Below, piece by piece: positions 37,364-49,607 of a stretch of 64,000 nt of DNA (its first letter is position 1; each line of letters begins with the position of its first letter). Below the pieces are notes generated by a model that worked only from the letters and a program-made list of their open reading frames with translations, ran no database searches and was not told where the DNA came from. A program made the translations under genes and the position numbers. Source of the stretch: Membranipora membranacea (lineage: Eukaryota > Bryozoa > Gymnolaemata > Cheilostomatida > Membraniporidae); NCBI GenBank assembly GCA_914767715.1, contig OU612075.1, positions 4,154,001 through 4,218,000 on the forward strand, in the 5' to 3' direction.

Positions 37364-40300
37364 TCATAAGCCCTCAAAATCACTATCAGCTGACCAATCA
37401 GAGCCACTGTCTATCTTCTGTGCTGTACCTAAAAATACAGTAGGAATGGTTGTTATCATACAATATCATGCCAAGAGGATTTGTGAAAAAACTGCTGCTT
37501 CTTACTCCTGAATAATGTGACACGCCCATTGGGGTCCCTGTACATCTCTTGATCAAGATTACTTCACTTCTCTATGGGTGCTCTCAAGACAGTTTGTTTG
37601 CAACTTGTTGGCTTGTGCAATGCTATTACCGCAAATGGCTGATAGATTGAGATCTCTATAACAATGAGTATTTGATTATTAGGTGACCCTGTCGCATTCA
37701 GCTCCGACCTGTCCGCAAAATGAGATATAAGTGACAAGGGCACATAAGCCTTTATTCATAATTATGATGGAAGAAGACCCTCCAACTTTTTTCTACAACC
37801 CTGCATGAGAAAAGTTAGAGACTACTCAGTGTATACACTAGAACTGATATGTGTGAGACCTAACTCCAGCAACGGCGGCAGTAGAGTAGGGATGGGAAAA
37901 GTATTAGGGGTGGTATGTTTGCAGCAGCAATATGTTCTGTATATAAGAGGGATAACTGACCAGTTACAGAAGTAAGGGAAGCATTATCTGAGGCTATACT
38001 CGGAGCTCTATCACCTCCAGTAGACTGAAGGTTCATCGAGTTACCTGAGGAGAATAAATGTATAAATGATCAAGATACCAGAGAAATATTTATGTATTAT
38101 TGTAAAAACAACCACCATCTAATTCCAAGGAGTCTTTCAAATAAACACTGCAGAGATAGTTCAGGATCACATGGCCTGCCTGCCTGAGATCACTGGATAG
38201 GAATTACGTTGGATCTTCTCAGTGACAAGGAACAAATGAGGAATGCAAAATGACCTCAAATTATGACCTCCTCACATGTTTTCAACTTATCGGAGTGCAA
38301 TCATATGATGGTGCAGACCGAGACGCCTCAATTTTATATCTCACCTGCAGAAAATGTACTACCAGGTACCAATGACTGAAGCGCAGGGGGGGGGTGGGGG
38401 TAAATTAACACATGATAACTAAAGAATTGAATTCCCATATGGTAATTAACCAATCACACCTTGTTTACTGGATGATGTTGACTGTAGAGTACTAGTATTA
38501 GCCGTAGAGTTGTGTCCCCATTGCTTGGAGCTGTACGTGTTTGTGTCGGCAGCTCCGGCTCTTGAGGATGTTTGAGGCATAAGCTGAGCTTCTACCGATG
38601 ATAAGGAGAAATCATCGTCGTCCCTATCCATCTATTATGGAAACAAGATCAGAGGCTAATGATAGGTGAAGTTCTAAAGGTAAAAGGACAAGGACTAATT
38701 ATGTGGTACTCGTAATAACTTCTCAAAGGTCTCATCACCAAATTTATCGTTGGCATATTGCCAAAATGTATCTCGTAGTTTTATGAGTTTTATGAGCATG
38801 CTTTTAAGGTCTTTAATCAAAGTAGGACAACCGTAGATAAACAGTGCGTAGTTGTTGTTCTATACATTCCTAATGAATATCTTCAATTTAATTTGTCAAG
38901 ATTATCTGATAAATTCTGCTCAACACAGATGAACTAGTTTGAAATCCCAAATATTTGTTAAATCTTCAAAACTTCAAATTGAAATTGCTACGGCATAAAA
39001 ATGATGTTCTTTGAAAAGTTCATATGTAGGAGCAGCATGAAAATATCACAAAGTGATCGGCTATAAAATTTGCGATAATCATTTTTAATTGTTTACCTGA
39101 GGAATATCAGGAGTTGTGGGACTTGCTGACTTTCTGAGCTCCAATGTGTTCACTCCTCCCACAGGTGCCTTTCCTTTACGACTCTACGAAAAAGAAACAA
39201 AATGATATTTTAGCACTGGATTCTTTTGATACTTATGATGATGAGAGACAACTCCAAATCACATCAAATGAAATTAGAATTCATTACCAAGTTTCTAGGT
39301 AGTTTAGCACTTTTTATACAGATATATCGTCTCTTTGCTGTTAGTTCTGATAGGAGGGAAAGAACTCCTTTCGTGTATTTCTCTCTACATTGTATCAGTT
39401 CCGAGGTAATTCTGTGATGGCAGTGATCAAAAATAGTTATTGGACGATAATGATCCAGATCTCAAAACTTTCTATCAAAACTTTAGACTCACCAGAAGTT
39501 GACTTTCGATGTTGGCAGCGATGTTGCCCACGACACCATTGGCTCGAAGCGTGGAGCCAGCTGTCTTCTGAGTGGTGGAGACTCCTCCTACTTCTTCTAT
39601 GTCACTGAAGTCAGAATCTGAATCCATATTGACATCAGGGACTTTTATAGCAGCAGCCCCCGAAGAGGGGGCAGCCTTCTTAGCTGAAGGAATGAAACCT
39701 CCTGTGTCTGAGAAAGCAAAATTGAGATGGACATTTTATAACAATATACATCGTTGCTAGATAAACAATCGAAGTGAAAAGTAAAGCTGGGCTTATGAGA
39801 GAAAGTATGCTCAAGTAAATATTCTTATGTGTTATTTTACTGCTTTTCTGACACCAGATATACTTCCTATGTCGAGTCTGTTGAGACATCTCTTAGTGAT
39901 ACTGTATGAGGAAAACTTCAAAACTCAAATTTCATGATGATCTTGCAAACCGAAAGAGTTGTAAATAAATCATAAGTATTGTCTTATATTTTCATCGGTG
40001 GACAGACGAAAGCTCAAGTATCATGCTGACCTACCATCATCATCGTCTCGCTGCCAGCCAGTACTCTGTCTGCTGACTCTGGCAGCAGGCTGTGGTTCTC
40101 TCCTCTCAGGAGTGGATGTGTGAGAGGCCCCTCGAGGTGCTGAGTGTGTAGGTGAAGCCTTCTCAGGAGAGGCTGATTTAGAGTGATAAGGTGGTAATGT
40201 CTCCTCTTCACTACTTGTCTCTTCTGTGTTACGAGGAGAAATACAGAGTTGAATCAGACCACCGATGACTCATTGAAAGGGATAAAAATTGTAATGAAGG

Positions 40301-43300
40301 TTTTCAGACCCAACACCTTACAACATTATTCTTGTCCATATCATCCCTTTTTCTCAAACTCAAATAAAATTGGGTGATAAATGAGCGTATTTGACGGTTA
40401 TCATGATGAGGAATCACTAACTTTTGCGTTAGCCGGTAGGTTGTGTTGTAAAGGTATGAATTTCGGTTTAAAAGGTCATGCCAAACTCTCATGTACAAGA
40501 ACCTTTCTTGAGAAAGCTTGTAAAGACAGAATATTGTACAAGCTACAATATTGTCCATTACCAGCAAGGCGGGTAAGTACCCTTTGCAGTGTTAATGAAC
40601 TCTCTGAATCTACAATGTAGTGGCAGTGGATGGCTAGCAATAGCAAAACGAGGAACTGAATTGGAATTAACTGTTGGTACCGCTTCCATGAGAGTGTTTT
40701 GGTTGAGGTGTTTAGCATTACAGTGTTAATGTTATTTATATTAGCATTATATGGTAACATGATATAATGTTATGTAATATATATAATGATATAATGATTG
40801 AGCTCACCTTCCTCATCATCGTTGACAGACATTCTCTCTCTACGATCTGAGCTGGTCCACTTACTACTAGATGTTCCCCATTCACTGCTGTCCATAGTGG
40901 CTGTCAGAGAACTCATAGTACCTGTCAGCTGTCTACTATCTGAAGTACCTCTACCGCTCACTGTATTTGTGGGTCAACAGATTGTATGTTTATTGAAAAT
41001 TGTACGTAAATAATATAATACAAGGTAACATTTAAATTAAATTGCTGCTCTTGTTGCTCATCTGAATTCCCATTTGTTTGTTTGTTTTGTGATAAGTAAT
41101 TATTCAACAATAAACATAGACTTAAATATTAATATTAATAAGTCTATGACAATAAATCACTTTTTCTATCTTTTTAAATAATAAGGGAAAGGGGGAGTAA
41201 CTCCAAAGTGCAGGACAATTTGATCAGGAAGGGGGAAGGGCTGGAGCTTGCCTTCCTGATTTGATCAAGCATCAATCATTTGTATATAACTAACATATAA
41301 TATAGTAAAATATAAATATCAACAGTGTCTAAATGTAAAATCTATGTTATGTTCAAAATTTGCTAGCTTGCTCATTTCCAAACCAATCATGTATAAAGGA
41401 GGATGAGGATTGGTCTGACAGGGAAGGTGTCAGTAAACACATGAAACTTGTGAAAGGCGTAAGTAAATCATAAAATCTGAATGGTACAAGCGCTGAGCTA
41501 TATGCTACAAGATCTGGTCCAATTTTCATTCTGGTTCTGTTTCTGCTTACAGAGAAATATTTGGAGACCTGATTCCAATTCATCTCTTACATCATTCAAG
41601 AGAAATGTCCCCTTGTCATAATTTCAATCTTCCAAAGCCAGACAACTCGGAGGACCAAAATGATGGTGATGATGATGTAGTTACCTACCTTTAGGTTCTT
41701 GTTTCTTATTGGTCGAAGCAGCCACTCCCTGCTTGGCTAATTGGTCTACATTTTTAGAGAGAGCATTTCTAGTTTCTCTGAACATTTTATACTTTCTCTC
41801 CATCTTATTTCTCTCCTGAGACAGATGCTGTGATTTACTCGACAGTTTAGACCCAGACAATCCCTCACTCTCCTGTAAATAACAACGAGCTTGTAAATAA
41901 AAGTTTGGTCTAATCTAAATACACTTTGAATAATGAAGACAGCTACTCAAATTTATTTACTCCTATTTCATGTTTAATTCCCCTTTCATTATGTTGTTAG
42001 TAATTATTCATCAATAAATCACTCTTCGATCTTTTTAAATATTTAGTTAAAGGGGGAGTAACTCCAAAGTGCTGGACAATTTGATTAAATATCTATTATA
42101 TCAATTGTTGCGTTTAGAAATGAGACGAAATTCACTGAAGCAAGACACAACAAATAATTATATATTTTGGAAGTATTGCAGATTAGCACATACAGGATGG
42201 ACGTCCCATCGCTGTAGCTCACTGTAGAACACTTGTCTTAGCTGCTGTTTCATGTCCTGCATTAGTTTAGGATTCTGAGCTAAAGCATCTCTCAGTTGCT
42301 GGCTCTTCATAGTAAAGTCTCCCGTCCCAAGAGTACTGTCACAAATAATAAACAAACAAAACTATATAATTTTATTTATGGATTACAGGTAATATCAGAA
42401 AAGATTAAAACATCTCGGTCAATAATAGTGTTCATCCTATAAACTGTTAACAAAAAAATGAGGTTTTATTTGGGTCTTTCAACCACCACCACTGGTTAAA
42501 AACTAGGTTAATTTATAATCAGTAAAAACCAGTCCTGTTATGGTTAAAGTAAATGTCTTTTTCATTAAATTCTAACAGGCTAATATCCAAAATTCAGTCA
42601 CATGACCACCTGCGCATTTCGTTAGACTAAGGATCTTTGTCCCAAACGTAAGATTGGAGGAAGAAAAAGCAGTGCTGTTTGTACTTACCTGAGTGCAGAC
42701 TGGGCTGTGCTTGTAGCATCAGCTAAAGTTGTGTCCTCTTCTCCATCATCAGAATCATCTCCACTTGATAGAGTAGTATCTGTAGGAGGCTGCTCTCTGA
42801 TGTCTGGTATAGCCACCTTCTCTATAGTCCTGTAATCAGAGGAGGGGGGGGGGTCAGTGTGGTACTGGGTGATACCAGAAATTTGAGTCAATAGGCTAGG
42901 CTTTAGGGAGGTCATGGAGCAGAGTAATAGTTTTATTGGAAAAAATAGATCACCTTCCATAGTTCCTGACCATCATCGTAAAAAAAGCTACTCAAACCTA
43001 TTTTCAGGATAGCAAATTCACCTTTCAGGCGACCGAGGTTTTCCCCGTTTGGAATCCTCTGCAAATGTAAGTGTTTTCTTCTTCTTTTCGTTAAACCCGT
43101 TGGCTGTGTTCTCAGAGGGAGACGTGTGACCATTAATAACAGCCTCAGGTGATGCTCTCCTCTACAAAAGAACAAATCCAGATCAGCTAAGTTGAATCGG
43201 TTGTCTATAAAATCTGAGGAGCTTGATCTTCTTTTGCCAAATTGCTTCAAATCGAAAATGGTAAGGAAAATGTGTTCTTATAAACTTCTATAAATTGTGG

Positions 43301-46300
43301 CGCTAGGGGGAGGGGGGTGGTCTTTCAATTATAAAAAAAGCCGTAATCGCATTCTGATTGCTCACTCAGTGAGTCATGGAGATCTGCTAGGGTCTCGCTC
43401 ACAAATCACTCACTCATTGATGGAACTGTCTATATACATACCAAGTGAGCAACTTGAGAACAAATTTGTCTAATTGAAAGACCAAGTGAGCAATAGTTTC
43501 AAGCGCTTGAGCAATTTGATATTGATAGTTTGCTCAAGTAAAGCATTGCTCGATCTAATTATAAGACCCCCAGACTAACAATATTTTTAAGGATGATCTT
43601 ATCTGAGACAGACTAAATACCCGCTGGAGCTGTTTCTCCTTATCCCTGATTTCCCTCTGATGTTGTTGTTTCATCTTCTCCATCTCTTTCTGTTGTTTGT
43701 TGAGGGTTTTCTGTATCTTCTTGAGCTCAGCACTCTGAGGACGCGGCGCTCCTGTGGTGACATCCTTCTGTAATTCTCTCTCTACCTCCTGACTGTCAAT
43801 CATCTCCTGTAAGTCAAACAACCCAACAGTGAAGCCAAAATAATCTAAACATGTTTATAACCATTTGTTAGGAGCGATTGTCACCGCCTGACTAAAAGAT
43901 TGGCTGTTAACTAGCTAATATGGCAAATAATTTGCTCAAAGATGCTAAAAGCTTACAGGTAAAGGAACTAAGAACCTGCAGTCATACCCTCAGGATATGT
44001 GCGTAAAAGTCCTTTACAGACATCAATATAATTTTTTGGGTCAGATATTGGTGTTAAAGAAAATGAATTTGATGTTGTTAATTGAACCATATTTTAGACA
44101 TATTACAAACGCATAATATAAATGCATAATATATCTGTGTAATGCATATTATTTGGGACCTTACATGTTATCGTGCAAGAGGGTGATCAAATATGTAGTT
44201 GGGCTGTCTTATCTATAGTTACAGATAAATAAATCCATGTATGTGTTTAAAAAGACAGCACAAGATTAGCGAGGCAGACCAAATTTAAAGTCAAAGTGAA
44301 ACCTAAATTAGAGTTTTTTCATGAGACTTTGCCCTTTATGTAGTCTGGGCACATATAAAGATAACAGACCTGCATATGCTCTATCTTTAGCTGTAGTGTC
44401 TCCTGCTGTTTGTGTAGCTGATCTCTTTCTCTCTGTAACATTTCTCTCTCCTCCTCAATATCATCTCTTATAGAAGTACCAAGGTTAGAGGGCCGGCTGT
44501 TCTTCTGAGCTGAATCCAGTGATTTCTGTGTAAATATATGTTGGAAACTTCTTTACGTTAGCCACTGGCAGCACAAACTGGGCGCTATATAGGTCAACTT
44601 TCTTTAGTTTTAATGCAAAATCCATCAGCAGGGTTTGTGTCCCCAAACAGATATCGGACAGACCCTTATGACCGGAGACGGAGAACATTATTTTTACTGT
44701 AGAATATCCCCATGGAAATGCACTGGTCCATTATTATTGGCATATATTCGCTATTCATATATTGCCACCATTGCCACTGAAGATGAACCACTACTCCGTC
44801 TTAACCAGCTGCCGTCAGGCAGATATCAATCAGTCAAGTTCCGCGTGCAGATCCGTGCCAAATGTTTTAGAGCAGAATGTATCAAATACCTAAATAGTGT
44901 CTTCAAAAAGTAATAGCATGTTTTTTATGGTCTTATCATTTTATTTATTTTTACAGAATCAACAGTTTTAATAATTTTTACAGAGCACCCTACAGAGACA
45001 GTTTTATTTCTCAGAGATTGAGACCAAATATAAACATACATACATACAGACTCATCAAATACACAATATCACAAATATTCAGCCTTAACCTGTCTTGACA
45101 AGCTTTGATGTCAAGACAGGCTACGTAAGACTATGCAAGTGAGAGACAATTAATGTAACAAACCTACTGATGCATTAGTCATATAGCTATATATAAGTTA
45201 TCATATATATATATATATATATATATCACCTACATACGAAGATACTGGATTAGATTATAGGCTGACAAACTAACCTGAGTAGCGCGCTGTTTCTCCTGCA
45301 TCTCCCTAAGCTCAGACATGAGCATATTCTGTATTCTATCTATCTCCTGTTTATGTTGTGATTCCCTCAGCTCCTGCCATTCCTCTAACTTCTTCATATG
45401 CTGAGCATCTCGATCAGCTAACAGAGACGACTCCTGATAATCAAATACAAACTCATATGTTTCTATTTTTTCAAACGTTAAGGGAAAGGGGAAGTAATCC
45501 TAATTGCAGGAAATTTGATTATTATCAAATTTCCCATAATGCACTGGGACATGGATATAATATGGATGTTGATGAAAAGCCATTGCGTATTAGCTACCAG
45601 CATAGAGTATATAATAACTCTATGGCTACCAGATACAACCTCCTATTAGTATAATTTCAATCATAACGGATATAAAAAGGTGGATAATTACTTTAGTTCT
45701 GTCAGTCCTGATGTTGAGCCAAATTGAACAAGTTTAAAGGACCAACTATACTAATCAATCTACTACTGTCATAAGTTCCTATCACTGCACAGATGAAGAT
45801 ACCGCAATAATCCACAATATTGACCACGTCTGAAGGAAAGCGTTAAACCATGGAGAGTGCTACCTTTAGGACCCAGTATTGGCTATACAATATTCTATTC
45901 AAATAACAAAACAAACAGATGTCAGTTGTATGATTGTACTGCCATGCGTTATACCACTAAAGCAATCTACACACACATACCCGAGCGCTGAGCTCTTTCA
46001 TACTCTTCCTCTCCTCTGTAAGCTGAGACTCGGTGTAGACCAGCCTCTCTTTGATCTCCTGCAGCTGCTCCGATATTTTAGGTGGAATCTCATTCTCTTT
46101 ATTAGGATCATGCAATGACTTTATCTCTTGGAATGTTTGACCGTGTCGGCGCACGCAGTGGTTCTGCAGGAACGTGGAATTCATGAAGGCCTTTGGACAG
46201 AGTAGACACTGTAATATAAATTTATACAATTTGAAATTTGGTTAACTATCTCCAATCTGTGGGGTAGATATCATACATACAAATTATTTATAAAAAATAT

Positions 46301-48402
46301 TATACAGTGTAAGCTGGTTAATTCAAACTTTCTAACTCAAAACTGCTGATAATTCATACAAAGAAAATTGGTCCCTTCAGTCAGATCACAATGCATTCTA
46401 ATGTCACTTAAGTCTGATTCTGCTCAATCGAAACAAATTTGCATAGTGCCCAGAGGTTTAAATTAATTGAACTGCACTGTAGGGTATATCCATCCAGTAT
46501 TTCGCTCAATCATCTTCTGATATTGATAACAAACCTTATGGAAGTTATCTGCCCCTGACTCTATAAGATGCTGCTGCTCCATGAGGAGTTTCTTCCTCTT
46601 GTGTCCTTCCTTCTTAATTCTCTCCAGCTCTTTCTCTAGAACTCTGACCTTCTCAGACAAGTTCTCCTCATTCTGTAATCGGATCAACAAATAATTATGA
46701 GGAATCGCATCATAAACAGACGTAATGAAGAATTGAATTACACATTGGATTGTTACGATGAATTTTTAGTTGAAAAGTACACCATTCATTATAGTCACTA
46801 ATTAATTTACAGATAATCAATTTTTTTATTCATCCTCCCTTTTATCTCAGCGGTATTTAATAATGCTTAGTAGATAGTGCTTGCAGTAATATTGTTATGC
46901 ATCTCATACCGCAGATTAATGATAGTACTCATTGTAGTGCACCTGAGCTGAGCTGTAGAACTGAGCTGAATATAGCTGTGGGGGACAATACAAACCTAAT
47001 ATTTGTACATATCGGATAACCTACCACAAGAGGAAGCAGCTCCCACAGCAACCATTCTACATATAAAACAATATCGACTACCCACTACAGCCAAACGGGA
47101 GTAATTTTTTATGACTATTGCTGACCTTATTCTGCTCTTTGATTCTCGTCTCTAGACTTATAATAGTCTCTGATAAGTAATCTTGTGAGTACTAAAAGAA
47201 GACAAATATCAGACTATATGAGCTGCAGTATGGTCATATATAATATGTAATACTTCATGATAGTATCCTTAATCAGTTAGAATGAGGCAACCTTAGCCAA
47301 TGTGTTGGCTCTGATTGGTGGGGGTTCTTCTCCCCACCCACCTATCAGAGCAAACACATTGGCCAGGCAACCTCTGTGGCTATGCAATGAAAAAATACTG
47401 TGAATGCAAGGGAGCGTTTCAGCTATTGACTAGCTGCAAATTCATTCTTATAACCATCAAAAATTTGGTATAGATCAAGTTAACTCTCTGAATACTTCAT
47501 TCTGAGAATAATATATTATAGGATTAGCACACGATCAAGTTGTGATTATAAGTCTCATATCGAAGGTGCCTTTACATACCAATAAGTATTCTATAGTCAG
47601 CTGTCCCATCCTAAATAGTTTCACAAAGTTAGGATCAACCAGCCGCAAGTCCTGAAAAATACAGTGAAGTTAGACTACAACTGATCCAGCGGGTTGAAGA
47701 AATGATGAGTTGAAACTAAAGACAAAAATAAAAGGAAAGTTGACATCTAGGCGCCATAGAGGCTCCTTGTTGACATTTTTGTTGGAAAATCAAGAGCTTT
47801 TTGTTCAAAATCATGACAATTTCGATATCTCAGAAGAGTAAGTTTGTTACATGAAGATTCATGGGAAAGTAAAAATGGCATCATCAAGTTGGGAGCAAAA
47901 TCACAACAAAGATTGATTCCTTCTAAAGAAGACATACCAGTTCAAGCTCTATATTACAGAAGGCAATATTAGACAGATTCTCCTGCAGAGAGTCAAAATC
48001 TAGATCTCTTGCTATCTGATCCAAATTAACAGAGGCTAAAAATAAATTATATGAAAGATGAAGACTTGCCAAAACAGCACATTAAAATGTATTACAAGAT
48101 GGAAATCAAAATTAGCTGATTCTTTCTTCAATGAGAAAATACTTCCACCAAGGGATATGCAGCAAAATAACCTGATAAGGGTCCGAACGATTAATCACAC
48201 ACATTTACTGCTGATATTCTACATGATTGCATGATGTTTAGAGAAGATTTGATACAATATGAGATAGATGAGTAACTTTTTTTGTCTCATGACTCGTGAG
48301 GTAACAAGTTTATGATTACGGTAACATACCAAGCTTCCTCCAGTCCACTCTATCAAACCGCCTTCTGAAGGCAAATGGTTTCTTTTGCATGACTTCCTCC
48401 AT
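37364..48402 (-). CDS. DZIP1: DZIP1 / DZIP1L-like ciliary zinc-finger coiled-coil protein
   Basis: There are nineteen exons: 48330-48402, 47938-48035, 47580-47651, 47126-47191, 46535-46672, 45981-46208, 45275-45433, 44370-44525, 43621-43806, 43022-43161, 42689-42829, 42194-42335, 41689-41872, 40808-40960, 40035-40223, 39493-39707, 39097-39183, 38460-38631, 37364-37428. They sum to 2664 nt (887 aa), close to vertebrate DZIP1. The N-terminus has the family's F-RRRFDRVDWRKL and DLDFDSLQENLSNIAFCN blocks. One C2H2 finger uses C150, C153, H166 and H171, then come long Glu/Lys/Gln coiled coils (about 180-350) and a low-complexity Ser/acidic C-terminus ending DWSADSDFEGL. In animals DZIP1 proteins act at the basal body/transition zone in ciliogenesis and Hedgehog signalling. 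A minus-strand AATAAA lies about 65 bp past the stop. The gene is head-to-head with DNAJC3. Confidence 0.93.
41040..41265. repeat. Interspersed GGGAGTAACTCCAAA repeat, copy
   Basis: The copy lies in DZIP1 intron 13 and holds caataaatcactttttctat and gggggagtaactccaaagtg. It is interrupted by a short palindrome-like insertion (catagacttaaatatt ... aataagtctatg). Confidence 0.65.
41955..42095. repeat. Interspersed GGGAGTAACTCCAAA repeat, copy
   Basis: The copy lies in DZIP1 intron 12 and has the same order of blocks as the one at 41,040: tcctatttcatg, agtaattattcatcaataaa, then gggggagtaactccaaagtg. Confidence 0.65.
44756..45048 (+). mobile_element. 5'-truncated LINE fragment, copy B only
   Basis: It encodes a PSGRYQSVKFR-type LINE C-terminus, ends at a stop near 44,913, and has a 3' tail acatacatacatac. 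The homologous place in copy A (about 18,500) reads straight through (ttcgctatcagactcatc), so this insertion into DZIP1 intron 7 followed the duplication. Confidence 0.78.
45201..45228. repeat. TA microsatellite
   Basis: A (TA)n run in DZIP1 intron 7, absent from copy A. Confidence 0.9.
47294..47365. mobile_element. Small foldback element in DZIP1 intron 3
   Basis: The arms CCAATGTGTTGGCTCTGATT and its near-perfect inverse surround a short centre (ttcttct). Both sides carry the direct repeat AGGCAACCT (47,285-47,293 and 47,366-47,374), consistent with a target duplication of about 9 bp. It is related to the element at 60,069-60,133. Confidence 0.75.
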
Positions 48403-49607
48403 TTTTAGTTACCATGTACTCATCAAATCTCACAAGTTCTCAGGTACAGGAATTTAAGTACACCTTTCTTGTCCAAGCACCTGCATAGAAAAAGGTTCAA
48501 CCATTTTAAACATGCGATCATAATATAGTGAGCAGGGCCTATAGAGTGTAGACATCCTAGGAGCAAGGGTCTTCAGCAGCTTATAGTGCTCAGTACACCA
48601 GACAATTGCAAAAATAATGGACACAGCTCCACAACAGCGTAGAGCAAATATTCAAAGCAATATTACACTGACACGAAATATGATCTGCGTACCATTGCCT
48701 TATAGTTTAGACAAAAATGCAGATGTATATCATACTTTCTTTCATGACTTTTACAATCCTCAAAATGGTTAAACGTGTTCAGGCATCATCATATATATTT
48801 TTTATACCGATTCCAATCCCGTCAACGTACTTATACCATATAGGGATAATACAAATACTGGATACATAAAATTTTTTTGTTGCATTGTGATCAGAACTAG
48901 ATAGAGGAGGATGAGTTTCTATCTTTCTTTCTTCCCTGCACTAATGACTAAAGCAATCAGAAACAATGATCCCTAGACTTGTAGTAGTGACTGCATGTGC
49001 ATGTGAGATTGTTAGTATTGTTGTGTGAATCCTGGGAAATGCAAGCCTGCATTTTTACCTAGGTGCAGTCTCAACCACCCAGAAAGTGAGTGTGTCAGTA
49101 GAGTAGTAAGTAACAAGTATAGTAAAGTAATAGTTTAATTCTCCTCTGACTATTTATTTCTATTGTTTTAAACTGCAAAAAGAGTCACTTTTGTGTAATA
49201 GGCAAAGACCACTCAAATAACTAGACCAGTGTACAGGTTCAGAAATGATACATATCTGCTAAAAATCTTGTCTGCCAACTCAAAGAATGTGCCTCTAAAA
49301 CTCACCTCTTGATATACAGCTATTGTTGACTCTCAATCAAATCTTAGCAACATGACGCTTCTCCATCTTGAAAGCATCATGGAATTTCCGGTATTTTGAC
49401 CTTGATTTTAACCTTTGACCTGCAAGTTCAGTGCTTCAGCCAATCAAAATACACCACATAGCTTGTTAGTTATGTACATGTGTGATTTTGTAGTAACTGA
49501 GGCTACTAGAGGAAAGAATATAAGTAGTGAGTGAGCAGGGTTGGGCTCAAATTTTGCATTCATTGACACCAGACTCCTCACAGAAGAAACAGATCGGAGA
49601 TTGAACA
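48403..49607. promoter_or_regulatory. Shared DZIP1 / DNAJC3 5' intergenic region
   Basis: The 1.2 kb between divergent start codons must contain both promoters and 5' UTRs. No TATA box or gene-like frame is convincing. Any noncoding first exons cannot be placed from sequence alone. Confidence 0.5.

Larger units (their letters stand above)
23553..47790 (+). repeat. Segmental duplication, copy B
   Basis: This is the partner of copy A. It begins with the same bases as the window start (gattgttggccataaacagg) and fades near 47,790, inside DZIP1 intron 2. It carries the single-copy form of linker exons 3-4 of the ankyrin gene, the undeleted exon 5, and the whole of DZIP1 from exon 3 onwards. B-only insertions include a LINE 3' fragment at about 44,756-45,048 and TA microsatellites. 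B looks closer to the ancestral arrangement because its SINE and DZIP1 are complete where those of A are cut. Confidence 0.9.

Noticed and set aside
44485-44688. 67-codon minus-strand frame overlapping DZIP1 exon 8
   Set aside because: Only the portion from 44,525 downward is exon; the rest is intron read-through upstream of the acceptor.
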